DNA of 64,000 nt. Source: Sphingomonas sp. (GTDB lineage: Bacteria; Pseudomonadota; Alphaproteobacteria; Sphingomonadales; Sphingomonadaceae). The notes below the pieces were generated by a model. The model had not been told where the DNA came from. It did no database searches and saw nothing but the letters and a program-made list of their open reading frames with translations. A program made the position numbers and the translations under genes. This document shows positions 27,804 to 37,473 of the stretch, one piece after another; the first letter of the stretch is position 1, and every line of letters starts with the position of its first letter. The stretch spans positions 310,001 to 374,000 of the forward strand of contig NZ_JAGIAM010000002.1 of assembly GCF_017744835.1 (NCBI RefSeq), given 5' to 3'.

Positions 27804-28397
27804 TCAGTCCGGCAATCGAAGCCCTGGCACCTTGTAGAGCTTCATGCCCTCCACAAGTTGATGCAAGCTGTACCCGCTGCCGTACTCATCGGCCACATCA
27901 CCGGGGCTATGGCCCATGATTTGCCGCTGGACACCCTCAACGATGCCAGCATGGCGGGCATAGTCCTTGAACGTGTGGCGGAAGGAATGGAACACCAGCC
28001 GTTTGTCGGTGATGCCCACAGTCTTGCGCAGGTAGGGGCCAAACCACTCACCCCACTTGGCTGTCAGGCGTCCATAGATGTTCGGCTTGAGCAGCGGGAA
28101 CAGCCGGGCTTGTTTGGCCTTCTTGGCTGCCTCTGCGAACTTCACGAAGCCAAGCCGCTCAAGCTCGGGATGCACCGGCACTAGCCGTTCACTCGTTGCG
28201 TTCTTGAGCTTAAGGTCATCCTCCGCATCCTCGCGGATGTGAATGAACCAAGCCGAGCGCTCCTCGCCATTTTCATCCGGGTAGCGCTCAAGCTGCACAT
28301 CCATGGAGCGAAGCTGGCCTAGGGCCGAGCGCAATTCCACCGGGATGACACGGCGGAAATAGTAGGTCGATCCGCGCTTGGCGAGGTACGTACACAT
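27804..28397 (-). CDS. Tyrosine integrase with a large internal in-frame deletion
   Basis: 197 aa, against about 380-420 for its family. Residues 1-29 (MCTYLAKRGSTYYFRRVIP) are a typical integrase N-terminus. From about residue 35 the chain jumps straight into the C-terminal catalytic half: a beta-hairpin lysine region (KLKNATSERLVPVH), H137-S-F-R140, G162-H163 and nucleophile Y172 at XerD-like spacing from the histidine. The core-binding domain and the first catalytic arginine are absent, so roughly 200 residues have been lost without breaking the frame. It is probably unable to recombine; it might still bind DNA or act dominantly. It sits 89 nt from the right att repeat. Confidence 0.8.
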   Translation of the reverse strand: MCTYLAKRGSTYYFRRVIPVELRSALGQLRSMDVQLERYPDENGEERSAWFIHIREDAEDDLKLKNATSERLVPVHPELERLGFVKFAEAAKKAKQARLFPLLKPNIYGRLTAKWGEWFGPYLRKTVGITDKRLVFHSFRHTFKDYARHAGIVEGVQRQIMGHSPGDVADEYGSGYSLHQLVEGMKLYKVPGLRLPD

Positions 28398-28485
28398 GGC
28401 TTCTGCGTCCTATTACAAATGTAACAGTCGCCTGTAAAAAGCCTAGGTTTTCCGTGGTTTTAGCAGCTTTTCAACTGCTTGGGGG

Positions 28486-28512
28486 GAATGGTGGAGCCGA
28501 GGGGGATCGAAC
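28486..28512. repeat. Right att repeat within tRNA-Ala
   Basis: 27-bp copy identical to 25129-25155, covering the 3' end of the intact tRNA-Ala gene and the two bases beyond. It marks the tRNA-proximal junction of the integrated element. Confidence 0.85.
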
Positions 28513-28564
28513 CCCTGACCTTCGCAATGCCATTGCGACGCTCTCCCAGCTGAGCTACGGCCCC
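28489..28564 (-). tRNA. tRNA-Ala (anticodon GGC)
   Basis: 76-nt cloverleaf on the minus strand with encoded CCA. The acceptor GGGGCCG pairs with CGGCTCC and includes the G3-U70 wobble that identifies alanine tRNAs. The D-arm is GCTCAGCTGGGAGAGC, the anticodon loop ATGGCAT gives GGC, and the T-arm is CAGGGGTTCGATCCCCC. It served as the integration target; the intact copy remains on the FYDLN-gene side. Confidence 0.95.
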
Positions 28565-28605
28565 ACACCCCGGGAAGGCGAGCCCATTAGAAGGGCCTCG
28601 CGGGC

Positions 28606-28635
28606 TTGGCAAGGGCGCTTTCGCACCCTTGCCAA
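28606..28635 (-). terminator. Hairpin downstream of the FYDLN gene
   Basis: A perfect 10-bp stem (28606-28615 with 28626-28635, 10-nt loop) starts 8 nt after the FYDLN stop on the minus strand. There is no T-run on the 3' side in that direction, so it may be an attenuating or stabilising structure and not a true terminator. The tRNA-Ala lies 41 nt further on. Confidence 0.45.
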
Positions 28636-28642
28636 AAATAAT

Positions 28643-28966
28643 TCACTGCTCGTCGTCGTCGCTGCCGGTCTCGACGCCCAGGTCGTCGTCGCCGCCCAGA
28701 TCGACGTCGTCGTCCGCCGAGGGTTCCTCGTCGTCGGCCACGATGTCCAGATCCTCGTCGCCCAGATCCGAATCCGCGGTCTCGGGCTTCTCGCCGTCAG
28801 CCTTGACCACCTCGAACGGCAGCGGCTGCTTGGACTTGAGAATCGGCTCCGGCTCCCACGAGAAGGAGCAGTTGATGCACGTGACCGGCTCGTCCTTCTG
28901 GAGGTCGTAGAAACGCGTTCCGCATTTCGGACACGCTCGCTTCGTGCCCCATTCCGGCTTCACCAT
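28643..28966 (-). CDS. FYDLN acid domain protein (TIGR02300 family)
   Basis: 107 aa. An N-terminal zinc-ribbon-like domain has two cysteine pairs (C12-P-K-C15 and C30-I-N-C33) around the F-Y-D-L motif that names the family, then an Asp/Glu-rich disordered tail from about residue 55. The length and layout are typical of this alphaproteobacterial family, whose function is unknown. It is divergent from aroA, separated by 101 nt, the usual neighbourhood in sphingomonads and relatives. Confidence 0.85.
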   Translation of the reverse strand: MVKPEWGTKRACPKCGTRFYDLQKDEPVTCINCSFSWEPEPILKSKQPLPFEVVKADGEKPETADSDLGDEDLDIVADDEEPSADDDVDLGGDDDLGVETGSDDDEQ

Positions 28967-29067
28967 GTGCCGCCTCTTGCCTTTCGATTATGTGGATTCC
29001 GGTATCAGACCCGGCAAAGTGGGGGGCGCCTTGCCATAGCGCAAGGCGGCTGTCAAAGCCGCGCGCG

Positions 29068-30411
29068 ATGTCGCACGCTGCTACCCGCCCGCTCACCCTT
29101 TCCGCCCGCGGACCGCTCCGCGGCACCCTCACCGTTCCCGGCGACAAGTCGATCAGCCATCGCTCGCTGATGTTCTCGGCGCTCGCAGTCGGTGAAAGCC
29201 GGATCGAGGGACTGCTCGAGGGCGAGGACGTGCTTGCCACCGCCGCGGCCATGCGCGCCATGGGCGCGCAGGTGGAGCGGAGCGACGACGGCGTATGGCG
29301 CGTCCACGGCGTCGGCGTCGGCGGGCTGCTCCAGCCCGAACAGGCGCTCGACATGGGCAATTCGGGCACCTCGACCCGGCTGCTGATGGGGCTGGTCGCC
29401 AGCCACGCGATCACCGCGACCTTCGTCGGGGATGCCTCGCTCTCCAGCCGCCCGATGGGCCGGGTGATCGAGCCGCTCGCGCGCATGGGCGCCGAGATCA
29501 CTGCCACCCCCGGCGGCAGGTTGCCGCTGATGGTGCGCGGGCTCTGCCCCGCGGTTCCGATCGAATACACGCTTCCCGTCGCCTCGGCGCAGGTGAAGTC
29601 GGCGGTGCTGCTCGCCGGACTCAATACGCCGGGGATCACGCGCGTGATCGAGCCGGTGCCGACGCGCGACCACAGCGAGCGGATGCTGCGCGGGTTCGGC
29701 GCCGAGCTGACCGTGGAGGAGGGGCCCGAAGGCAAGATCATCTCGATCCGCGGCGAGGCCGAGCTCCGGCCGCAGCAGATCGTGGTGCCGGGCGACCCTT
29801 CGTCTGCCGGCTTCTGGATGGTCGCGGCGTCGATCGTGCCCGACTCCGACGTGACGATTCGCAACGTATGCATGAACCCCACGCGCACCGGCCTGATCAC
29901 CGCGCTGCGCATGATGGGCGCCTCGATCGAGGAAGTGGATGCGCGCGAAGTCGGCGGCGAACCGGTCGCGGACCTGCGCGTGCGCCACGCGCCGCTCTCG
30001 GCGATCGAAGTCCCGCCCGAGCTGGCGCCGAGCATGATCGACGAATATCCGATCCTCTTCGTCGCCGCCGCGCTGGCTTCGGGCCGCACCGTCGCGCGCG
30101 GCGCGCACGAGCTGCGCGTCAAGGAGTCGGATCGCATCGCGACGATGCGCGCCGCGCTCGAGGCCGCGGGCGTGCGGACCGAGGAATATGAGGACGGGCT
30201 AGCGATCAAGGGCAGCGGCGGCGATCCGCTGCCGGGCAACGCGCAGGTCGCATCGAAGCTCGACCATCGCATCGCGATGAGCATGGCCGTCGCAGCGCTC
30301 GCCGCGCGCGAACCCGTCACGATCGACGACGTGGCGCCGGTCGCGACCAGCTACCCTGCCTTCTTCGACACTCTTGACGCACTCACCAACGAGGCCAGTC
30401 TGCGTATATGA
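29068..30411 (+). CDS. aroA: 3-phosphoshikimate 1-carboxyvinyltransferase (EPSP synthase), class II
   Basis: 447 aa. It transfers enolpyruvate from PEP to shikimate-3-phosphate, the sixth step of the shikimate pathway, in the cytoplasm. The start MSHAATRP at 29068 matches the CP4-type N-terminus; the longer frame adds 26 unrelated residues. Class II signatures are all present: G-D-K-S near the N-terminus, S-A-Q-V-K, R-D-H-S-E and N-P-T-R. In the loop where CP4 has its insensitivity-linked alanine (GNAATGCRL), this enzyme reads GNSGTSTRL, i.e. glycine. It overlaps cmk by 4 nt (ATGA), in the conserved aroA-cmk-rpsA-ihfB order. Confidence 0.95.
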   Translation: MSHAATRPLTLSARGPLRGTLTVPGDKSISHRSLMFSALAVGESRIEGLLEGEDVLATAAAMRAMGAQVERSDDGVWRVHGVGVGGLLQPEQALDMGNSGTSTRLLMGLVASHAITATFVGDASLSSRPMGRVIEPLARMGAEITATPGGRLPLMVRGLCPAVPIEYTLPVASAQVKSAVLLAGLNTPGITRVIEPVPTRDHSERMLRGFGAELTVEEGPEGKIISIRGEAELRPQQIVVPGDPSSAGFWMVAASIVPDSDVTIRNVCMNPTRTGLITALRMMGASIEEVDAREVGGEPVADLRVRHAPLSAIEVPPELAPSMIDEYPILFVAAALASGRTVARGAHELRVKESDRIATMRAALEAAGVRTEEYEDGLAIKGSGGDPLPGNAQVASKLDHRIAMSMAVAALAAREPVTIDDVAPVATSYPAFFDTLDALTNEASLRI

Positions 30412-31064
30412 TCATTGCCGTCGACGGACCCGCAGCGTCGGGCAAGGGCACCATCGCCCGCGCGCTCGCTCGCCATTTCGGCCTGCCGCACCTCGACACC
30501 GGCCTGCTCTATCGCGCGGTGGCGGCGACGCTGCTGCGCCAGGGCGGCGATCCCGCGAGCGAGGCCGAAGCCGTAGCCGCCTGCGCATTCGGGGACGCGC
30601 TGCTCGGCGACGAATGGCTGCGGACCGACGAAGTGGGCAAGGCGGCGTCGGTCGTGTCGGTGCACCCGCCGGTCCGCGCGGCACTGCTCGAGCGCCAGCG
30701 CAATTTCGCGCAGCAGCCCGGCGGTGCCGTGCTCGACGGACGCGACATCGGGACGGTGATCGCACCGGACGCGGACGCCAAGCTGTTCATCAAGGCGACG
30801 CCTACGATCCGTGCCCAGCGCCGCCATCTCGAGCTGCGCAAGGCCGGAATCCCGGTCAGCCTCGACAGAGTCCTCGCCGACATCCGCGCGCGCGACGACC
30901 GGGATGCCCGCCGCACCGAGGCGCCGATGAAGCCGGCAGACGATGCCGCGCTGCTCGATACCAGCTTCCTTTCGATCGACGCGGCCGTGCAGCGCGCGAT
31001 CGCGCTGGTCGAGGCGCGGGCCGGAAACCGCACCGCGCCCGCCGATCAGCCGCCAGCGAAGTAG
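30408..31064 (+). CDS. cmk: Cytidylate kinase
   Basis: 218 aa. It phosphorylates CMP and dCMP with ATP. The P-loop is G7-P-A-A-S-G-K-G-T15, and the substrate region includes [11 protein letters not shown] and the strand-loop LDGRDIGT. The NMP-kinase lid contains [11 protein letters not shown] and R-A-R-D-D-R-D. The C-terminus is slightly longer than usual, with a Pro/Ala tail. Translation is probably coupled to aroA through the ATGA overlap. Confidence 0.95.
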   Translation: MIIAVDGPAASGKGTIARALARHFGLPHLDTGLLYRAVAATLLRQGGDPASEAEAVAACAFGDALLGDEWLRTDEVGKAASVVSVHPPVRAALLERQRNFAQQPGGAVLDGRDIGTVIAPDADAKLFIKATPTIRAQRRHLELRKAGIPVSLDRVLADIRARDDRDARRTEAPMKPADDAALLDTSFLSIDAAVQRAIALVEARAGNRTAPADQPPAK

Positions 31065-31477
31065 CTGAAAACAGCCAGGAAACCTTCCGATCGGTACGCA
31101 AGCTTGTCGTTACGTGCCAAGTTCATACCGAATAGCTTCGCGTATCGGCTCGAGTTGGTTTCAAACGTTACGCTACGTTATGCATTATCGTTCAGGTATT
31201 CTGCCAAATTGTTATTGGCCGAATTGGTGAAAAATGCTAATCCGGCGGGAACGAACTATGACGCCGGCTGTTTGCCGCGTCGGGCGCAAACATGACTCCA
31301 GGGTCGCGGAGCACTTGCGCAAGACAGGGTTCGGTTCAACGATACATAGGTCCTGACCGCCTGCTCGCAGGCGGTTTACGATTTGTTAAGCAAGGTCAAT
31401 CAATGGTTAACCGCACCCGTAGCAGCGGGGCGGACAATTGAATGGGGGCGCGAATGTAGGAGACCAAAGGGGTTCAC
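31065..31477. other. 413-bp gene-free, relatively AT-rich spacer after cmk
   Basis: No coding frame with a ribosome-binding site or protein-like composition was found on either strand. The first 200 bp are clearly richer in A/T than the surroundings. Near its end (31356-31375) lies an 8-bp hairpin with a CTCG loop followed by TT. The region must hold the end of the aroA-cmk transcript and the promoter of the gene at 31478. A small RNA ending at the hairpin is possible but unsupported. Confidence 0.5.
31356..31375 (+). terminator. Short hairpin, possible terminator
   Basis: Inverted repeat ACCGCCTG-CTCG-CAGGCGGT with only two further T residues after it. It lies about 100 nt before the gene at 31478. 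It could end the cmk transcript or a small RNA. Confidence 0.4.
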
Positions 31478-31792
31478 ATGGCGTCCGATGAGTATCTGCA
31501 TGCGCTCGAAAGCGCCGATGCGCGCGCGGCGCTCCAGTCGCTGCGCTCCAGCTGGCCCGCGGTCCTCACGCTGCGCCCGACGAGCATCGGGCTGCGTACC
31601 CCCTTCGAACATGGTCTCGACTTCGTCCGCGCGGTCCAGCGACTGAGCGATGCCGGCCTGATCGCCTATGAGGCGCTGGTCATCGGCCCCGACGGCCCTC
31701 GCTTCGTCGACGCCGTCCTCACCGCGCGCGGCCGCGCGCTCGTGCCCACCTGGCTGAGCACCGACGATGGCGTCCGGCAGCTTGCAGGCTGA
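31478..31792 (+). CDS. Hypothetical protein, possibly winged-helix-like
   Basis: 104 aa. The ATG at 31478 follows AAAGGGG at good spacing. It is soluble, with no signal peptide. The second half (RLSDAGLIAYEALVI, then DAVLTARGRALV) has the strand-turn-helix rhythm of the wing and last helix of small DNA-binding proteins, but no helix-turn-helix is clear and I do not recognise the family. It lies between cmk and rpsA, where the usual order has them closer together. Confidence 0.55.
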   Translation: MASDEYLHALESADARAALQSLRSSWPAVLTLRPTSIGLRTPFEHGLDFVRAVQRLSDAGLIAYEALVIGPDGPRFVDAVLTARGRALVPTWLSTDDGVRQLAG

Positions 31793-32112
31793 CTTGCCTG
31801 GCCTTCTTGCCACCCGCCGCCGATATCTACCGGACTGGCCGACGCGGTCGCGGGCGACCAGCCTGCACCTTGCCTCTATGAGCCTCTTCCGCTATGTGCG
31901 CGCCCGTCCAGCGGGCTGCAGCTCGCGGAGGCCGGCGCAGGGAGCACGTCTCCCTCGCGCCCTTTTCGCATTTCGGCGTCTAGGGTCCTCCGCTTGCAAC
32001 GGTCCGCGCGGATGCCGCGACCGGCATGGGGCCGCCGCGGCGATTTCGGCCCTAAAGACCGCCGGATTCAACCGGCTGGCCGGAAAATACGTCAATTAGG
32101 AACTGCAACTCT
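31793..32112. other. rpsA leader region, no gene seen
   Basis: A 320-bp G+C-rich stretch between the 104-aa gene and rpsA. No credible coding frame. It should contain the rpsA promoter and leader; an AGGA lies 11 nt before the rpsA ATG. Autoregulatory leader structure of the S1 type is expected from other bacteria, but I cannot identify it here. Confidence 0.4.
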
Positions 32113-33822
<1,710 letters not shown>

Positions 33823-33827
33823 AATCC

Positions 33828-33865
33828 CTTGCGGGGGGAACGGAAACCTCCGTTTCCCCCGCAAG
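33828..33865 (+). terminator. rpsA terminator hairpin
   Basis: A long stem of about 17 bp with one mismatch (CTTGCGGGGG... pairing with ...CCCCCGCAAG), beginning 6 nt after the rpsA stop. No long T-run follows, so it is partly Rho-independent in form only. Confidence 0.65.
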
Positions 33866-33994
33866 CCCAGCCATTTACGCCCTTCCTAAAATCTTCTGGT
33901 TGATGCAGATTGCGGAAGGACGCCAGGCGGCGCCGGTCCCGGACCGCCATGTGGGAAACTGCCGCCGTCGGTGCGGGGTCAAGGGAGGGAGCGA

Positions 33995-34273
33995 ATGATC
34001 CGATCGGAACTCGTGCAGCGACTGGTACAGGATAATCCGGGCCTGTCGGTTCGCGAGGTCGAGAAGATCGTCTCGGTCTTCTTCGACGAAATCGTCCGCC
34101 GCCTCACCGAGGACGGGCGGGTCGAGCTCCGCGGCTTCGGCGCTTTCTCCACCCGTGCCCGTGACGGGCGCACCGGGCGCAACCCGCGCACCGGTGAGAC
34201 GGTAGAGGTCGCGGCCAAGCGCGTTCCCTATTTCAAGCCCGGCAAGGAGATGCGCAGCCGCCTCAACGTGTAA
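33995..34273 (+). CDS. ihfB: Integration host factor subunit beta
   Basis: 92 aa. The start [10 protein letters not shown] at 33995 follows AGGGAGGGA; the longer frame adds 8 residues upstream of the normal family N-terminus. The HU/IHF fold is clear: the basic arm [23 protein letters not shown] carries the G-R-N-P-x-T-G motif whose proline intercalates at DNA kinks, and the chain ends [11 protein letters not shown]. It acts as a heterodimer with IhfA, bending DNA at specific sites. The position after rpsA is the classical one. Confidence 0.95.
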   Translation: MIRSELVQRLVQDNPGLSVREVEKIVSVFFDEIVRRLTEDGRVELRGFGAFSTRARDGRTGRNPRTGETVEVAAKRVPYFKPGKEMRSRLNV

Positions 34274-34307
34274 GACGGCCTGCGTTCATCACGGAACCGA
34301 AGCAAAA

Positions 34308-34338
34308 GGGGCCGGAACCGCTTGACGGTTCCGGCCCC
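34308..34338 (+). terminator. Rho-independent-type terminator after ihfB
   Basis: A perfect 13-bp stem (GGGGCCGGAACCG with its complement) and a 5-nt loop CTTGA, flanked by A-A-A-A before and T-T after, 34 nt past the ihfB stop. Confidence 0.8.
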
Positions 34339-34367
34339 TTGCGCTTGCTGGGGGAGCAATCTTTCGT

Positions 34368-34454
34368 GCGGACGTGGCGGAACCGGTAGACGCCGGAGAC
34401 TTAAAATCTTCTGCCCCTCGGGGCGTGCGGGTTCGAGTCCCGCCGTCCGCACCA
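34368..34454 (+). tRNA. tRNA-Leu (anticodon TAA)
   Basis: 87-nt class II tRNA with encoded CCA. The acceptor GCGGACG pairs with CGTCCGC, the anticodon loop CTTAAAA gives TAA, a long variable arm (GCCCCTCGGGGC) is present, and the T-arm is CGGGTTCGAGTCCCG. Confidence 0.95.
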
Positions 34455-34460
34455 GTCCTA

Positions 34461-34688
34461 CTAGGGGCTGTCGGGATTGTCGTCGTCGGTCGCGACGATG
34501 ATCACGCCCACTGCGAAAGCAATGAGTGCGATCGCCGGAATGACCGGCGTACCCAGGAGATTCGAAGAGTTTTCTGCAGTAGTGGCAGCACGAAGCGAAA
34601 GCTTGGATGCCGGCGCAGCGGCTGCGGGTACGCTTGCTAGGGAAAGCGCCGCTACTGCGGTCGCTACTTTGCCGAGGATACGCGACAT
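34461..34688 (-). CDS. Small inner-membrane protein of unknown function
   Basis: 75 aa. The start is taken at the ATG at 34688, with GGGAGA 7-8 nt upstream; a TTG one codon earlier is possible. It has a Sec signal (MSRILGKVATAVAALSLASVPAAAA), a short polar stretch and one transmembrane helix (TPVIPAIALIAFAVGVIIV) ending in an acidic tail ATDDDNPDSP. The layout is that of small sphingomonad membrane proteins I have seen annotated as hypothetical; no function can be given. It converges on tRNA-Leu. Confidence 0.65.
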   Translation of the reverse strand: MSRILGKVATAVAALSLASVPAAAAPASKLSLRAATTAENSSNLLGTPVIPAIALIAFAVGVIIVATDDDNPDSP

Positions 34689-34862
34689 CAATCGTCTCCC
34701 TTCCTTACTCCAAAGCGCAAACCGCCGGACTTAAGGTTCGTTCCGAACTACCCGCGCCCCGCGATGAGTCGAGCCTGGCCAGCGTCGAGTCGTGCTAAAC
34801 CGCGGGGTTGGCACGACCGACGGCCCGGCATACACGGGACCCGCGCCTTCGACGGGACATTG

Positions 34863-36320
34863 ATGCGACGCTCCATCCACCTATTCCTACTCGCACTGGC
34901 GCTTGTACCGGTCGGCTGCGGCGGGCGGGGGGTGCGCAAGGACGATGCACCGGTGGTCGTGAGCGCGATAGGTGGCGAGGCGCGGCCCGGCGACCCCAGC
35001 GCGGACCCGCTCGATACCGCCCAACGCGTGCTGATGGGCGCCACCGCGCAGGGCCTCGTCCGCTTCGATGCCGCCGGTCAGATCGAACCCGGACTGGCCG
35101 AGCGCTGGATCGTGATGGATGAAGGGCGCAGCTACATCTTCCGGTTGCGCGAAGCCTATTGGTTCGACGGCCAACCCGTCACCGCGGCCCAGGTCGTCGG
35201 CGTGCTGCGCCGCGCCTCGGCAGCGGGCAGCCGCAACGCGCTCGCCCCGTTCCTGGCCGTGGTCGATGAAGTCGTCGCGATGACCCCCCAGGTGATCGAG
35301 GTGCGGCTCAAACGCCCTCGCCCCGACCTGCTCAAGCTCTTCGCCCAGCCCGAGCTTGCCGTGTTCCGCCCGGCGCGGCTCGACGGCAGTGGCCCCTTCC
35401 GCAGCCAGTCGGGCGGGCGCAGCGTCCGGCTCGTCCCTGTCCCAGCACCGGGTTCGGAGGACGGGGCACCGGAGCCCGAGGAGACGGTCCGGCTGTTCGG
35501 CGAGCGCGCCAGCGCGGCGATCGCCCGCTTCCGCGCCCAGGCATCGGACCTGGTCCTCGGTGGTAGCTTCGCCGACTGGCCGATCGTGGTGCAGGCCGGG
35601 ATCGCCCCGGCCAATGTGCGGACCGACCCGGCGCAGGGCCTGTTCGGGCTCGCCGTCGTCAACCGCCAGGGCTTTCTCGCGGATGCCGCGAACCGCGCCG
35701 CGATCGCCATGGCGATCGATCGGGCCGCGCTGGTCCAAGGCTTGCAATCCGACTGGGATCCCGTGGAGACGCTGCTGCCGGCGCAGCTCGATTCGGCAAG
35801 TGCTCCCGCCCAGCCCCAGTGGGTGGGTCTCGCGCTAGACGCCCGGCGAGAGGCGGCGCGCACACGGGTCGCGGCATGGCGCCGCGCGCATCCCGAGCCG
35901 CTCATCATGCGCGTCGCGCTCCCTGGGGGCCCCGGCGGCACGCTGGTCTGGGCGCGCGTGGCCGAGGCGCTGCTGCGCATCGGCATCCAGCCCCAGCGCG
36001 TGTATATCGACGCGCGCGCCGATCTGCGTCTGATCGACCAGGTCGCGCCCTACGACAGCGGCCGCTGGTTCCTCGCGACCGCGTGCGTGGCATGTTCCGA
36101 ACCCGTCGCGGCACTGATCGAGGCGGCACGCGACGCCCCGGATCTCGCGACGCGCAGCCAGCGGATCGCCGAGGCGGATGCTGCACTTACCGCAGACGCT
36201 ACCTATATCCCTATCGCACAGCCGTTCCGCTGGTCCCTGGTGGCCCTGCGGCTGGGCGCCTGGCAGGGGAACGCGCGGGCATGGCACCCGTTGAATCACC
36301 TGCGAAACGATATGGAGTGA
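34863..36320 (+). CDS. Peptide/nickel-type ABC transporter substrate-binding lipoprotein (SBP family 5)
   Basis: 485 aa. The start MRRSIHLFLLALALVPVGC gives a signal peptide with a weak lipobox (P-V-G-C); the longest frame adds 33 non-signal residues. Family 5 features are visible: TAQRVLMGATAQGLVRFD, AERWIVMDEGRSYIFRLREAYWFDGQPVTAAQVV (the standard 'x-F-x-L-R-x-G-x-F-H-D-G-x-P-x-T-A' core), and a C-terminal PIAQPFRWSLV segment. No permease or ATPase gene is nearby, so its transporter partner, if any, is elsewhere. Its stop overlaps the GTG alternative start of the DUF4112 gene, suggesting coupling. Confidence 0.8.
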   Translation: MRRSIHLFLLALALVPVGCGGRGVRKDDAPVVVSAIGGEARPGDPSADPLDTAQRVLMGATAQGLVRFDAAGQIEPGLAERWIVMDEGRSYIFRLREAYWFDGQPVTAAQVVGVLRRASAAGSRNALAPFLAVVDEVVAMTPQVIEVRLKRPRPDLLKLFAQPELAVFRPARLDGSGPFRSQSGGRSVRLVPVPAPGSEDGAPEPEETVRLFGERASAAIARFRAQASDLVLGGSFADWPIVVQAGIAPANVRTDPAQGLFGLAVVNRQGFLADAANRAAIAMAIDRAALVQGLQSDWDPVETLLPAQLDSASAPAQPQWVGLALDARREAARTRVAAWRRAHPEPLIMRVALPGGPGGTLVWARVAEALLRIGIQPQRVYIDARADLRLIDQVAPYDSGRWFLATACVACSEPVAALIEAARDAPDLATRSQRIAEADAALTADATYIPIAQPFRWSLVALRLGAWQGNARAWHPLNHLRNDME

Positions 36321-36325
36321 ACGCA

Positions 36326-36772
36326 TTGGCGCGACCCGTACGCATCGATTCAGGACCCGCAGGCAGGGCTGGCAAGCTGCCGCTGGGACGCAGCGCGGAG
36401 GACGTTCGGCGCCGCGTCGAAGCACTTGAGAAACTGCTCGAGCACGCTTTCATCGTGCCCGGCATCAATCAGCCGGTCGGGATGGACTTCATCGTCGGCC
36501 TGGTCCCCGTAGCGGGCGACGCCATCGCCGCGGCGCTCGGCGCCTATATGGTCTGGGAAGCGCGCAACCTCGGCATGAGCAAGACCGCACTCGCGCGCAT
36601 GGCCGGCAACGTCGGCCTGGACTGGTTGGTCGGGCTCGTACCCTTCGTGGGCGACGCTGCGGACTTCTTCTTCCGCTCGAACACGCGCAACCTGCGCATC
36701 ATCAAGCGCCACCTCGACAAACATTACCCATCGACGGTCACGCTCGACCAGCGCGGCCGCGACGGCCGCTAG
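36326..36772 (+). CDS. DUF4112 membrane-associated protein
   Basis: 148 aa from a TTG at 36326, which lies 8 nt after GGAG. A GTG at 36317 is in frame but sits on that GGAG. The DUF4112 pattern is present: LLEHAFIVPGINQPVGMDFIVGLVPVAGD and a second copy-like segment GLDWLVGLVPFVGDAADFFF, two hairpin-like hydrophobic segments, then RNLRIIKRHLDKH. Function unknown. Its stop codon shares four bases (ctag) with the stop of the convergent RNase T2 gene. Confidence 0.75.
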   Translation: MARPVRIDSGPAGRAGKLPLGRSAEDVRRRVEALEKLLEHAFIVPGINQPVGMDFIVGLVPVAGDAIAAALGAYMVWEARNLGMSKTALARMAGNVGLDWLVGLVPFVGDAADFFFRSNTRNLRIIKRHLDKHYPSTVTLDQRGRDGR

Positions 36773-37473
36773 CGCCAGATCCGCAGCCGCGCCGACGCCG
36801 GGGCGCCGCCGCTGTCCGGACGGCAGCGTGCGTAGCGCATCCGCGTGTCGAGGCAGAGCCAGATCTCGTCGAGCCAGTCGCGCGTGGTGGTGACGCGCAC
36901 CGCCTCGGCAGGCACGCCGGGATTGGCCGCGGCGAATGCCGCACGAAACTGCGCCACGGTGAGCTGTCGCCGCGAAAGCGCGTCCATGTCCGGGTAATGC
37001 AGCCCGCCATAGAGCCGCCTGGCGGTCGCGAAATAATCGCGCATCGAAAGCGCGGTGCAGGTGCCGTGCTTGGCCCATTCGTGCTGGATGAGCTGCGTCG
37101 AAGGCGTCGCGCAGAGCGTCTCACGCACCACCGCCGCGGGCACCAGCCCGGTGCTGCTGCAATATTGCGGCCACTGCGCTCCATAGCCGTCGGGCCACAG
37201 CCCGTGGAGCGTGAATCCGAAGCGATTGCCGCTGCGGCACTGGAAGCGCGCCTCGGCGTCGCGGGCGTTGACGCGGCAATAGCCCGGGCTCCAGGTTAGC
37301 GCGAGCGTATAGCCGCCGATCGGCAGCACGCGTCGCGGCTCGCGCGCGCTCGGCAAGTCCGGCCGCGGCCGGGAAAGCTGCTGCGGCACCGCGCACATCC
37401 GCGCCTGTGCCGATGCGACCGACGGCACGAACACCGCCGCGGCCGCGAGCACGCCGAGCGAGAGCCTGCGCAT
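36769..37473 (-). CDS. Ribonuclease T2 family protein, secreted
   Basis: 234 aa with a Sec signal (MRRLSLGVLAAAAVFVPSVASA). It should cleave RNA without base specificity through 2',3'-cyclic phosphates, in the periplasm or outside. Both catalytic blocks are intact: CAS I F-T-L-H90-G-L-W-P and CAS II H131-E-W-A-K135-H136-G-T-C. Eight cysteines suggest disulphides. The ATG overlaps the nadC stop by one base (TGATG), so it is translated from the nadC message, which is an odd functional pairing. Confidence 0.9.
   Translation of the reverse strand: MRRLSLGVLAAAAVFVPSVASAQARMCAVPQQLSRPRPDLPSAREPRRVLPIGGYTLALTWSPGYCRVNARDAEARFQCRSGNRFGFTLHGLWPDGYGAQWPQYCSSTGLVPAAVVRETLCATPSTQLIQHEWAKHGTCTALSMRDYFATARRLYGGLHYPDMDALSRRQLTVAQFRAAFAAANPGVPAEAVRVTTTRDWLDEIWLCLDTRMRYARCRPDSGGAPASARLRIWR

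Larger units (their letters stand above)
25129..28512. mobile_element. tRNA-Ala-anchored integrated mini-element (about 3.4 kb)
   Basis: The element is bounded by perfect 27-bp direct repeats; the right copy is the 3' end of tRNA-Ala. Inside, G+C is visibly lower (by eye near one half) and codon use is less GC-biased than on either side. Order on the minus strand from the tRNA: deleted tyrosine integrase, truncated membrane protein, GHKL ATPase-nuclease, 65-aa ORF. An integrase next to the tRNA end is the usual layout of tRNA-targeting islands. Because the integrase lacks its core-binding half, the element is probably no longer mobile on its own. No phage structural, plasmid transfer or replication gene is present, so it looks like a cargo island. 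Confidence 0.8.
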
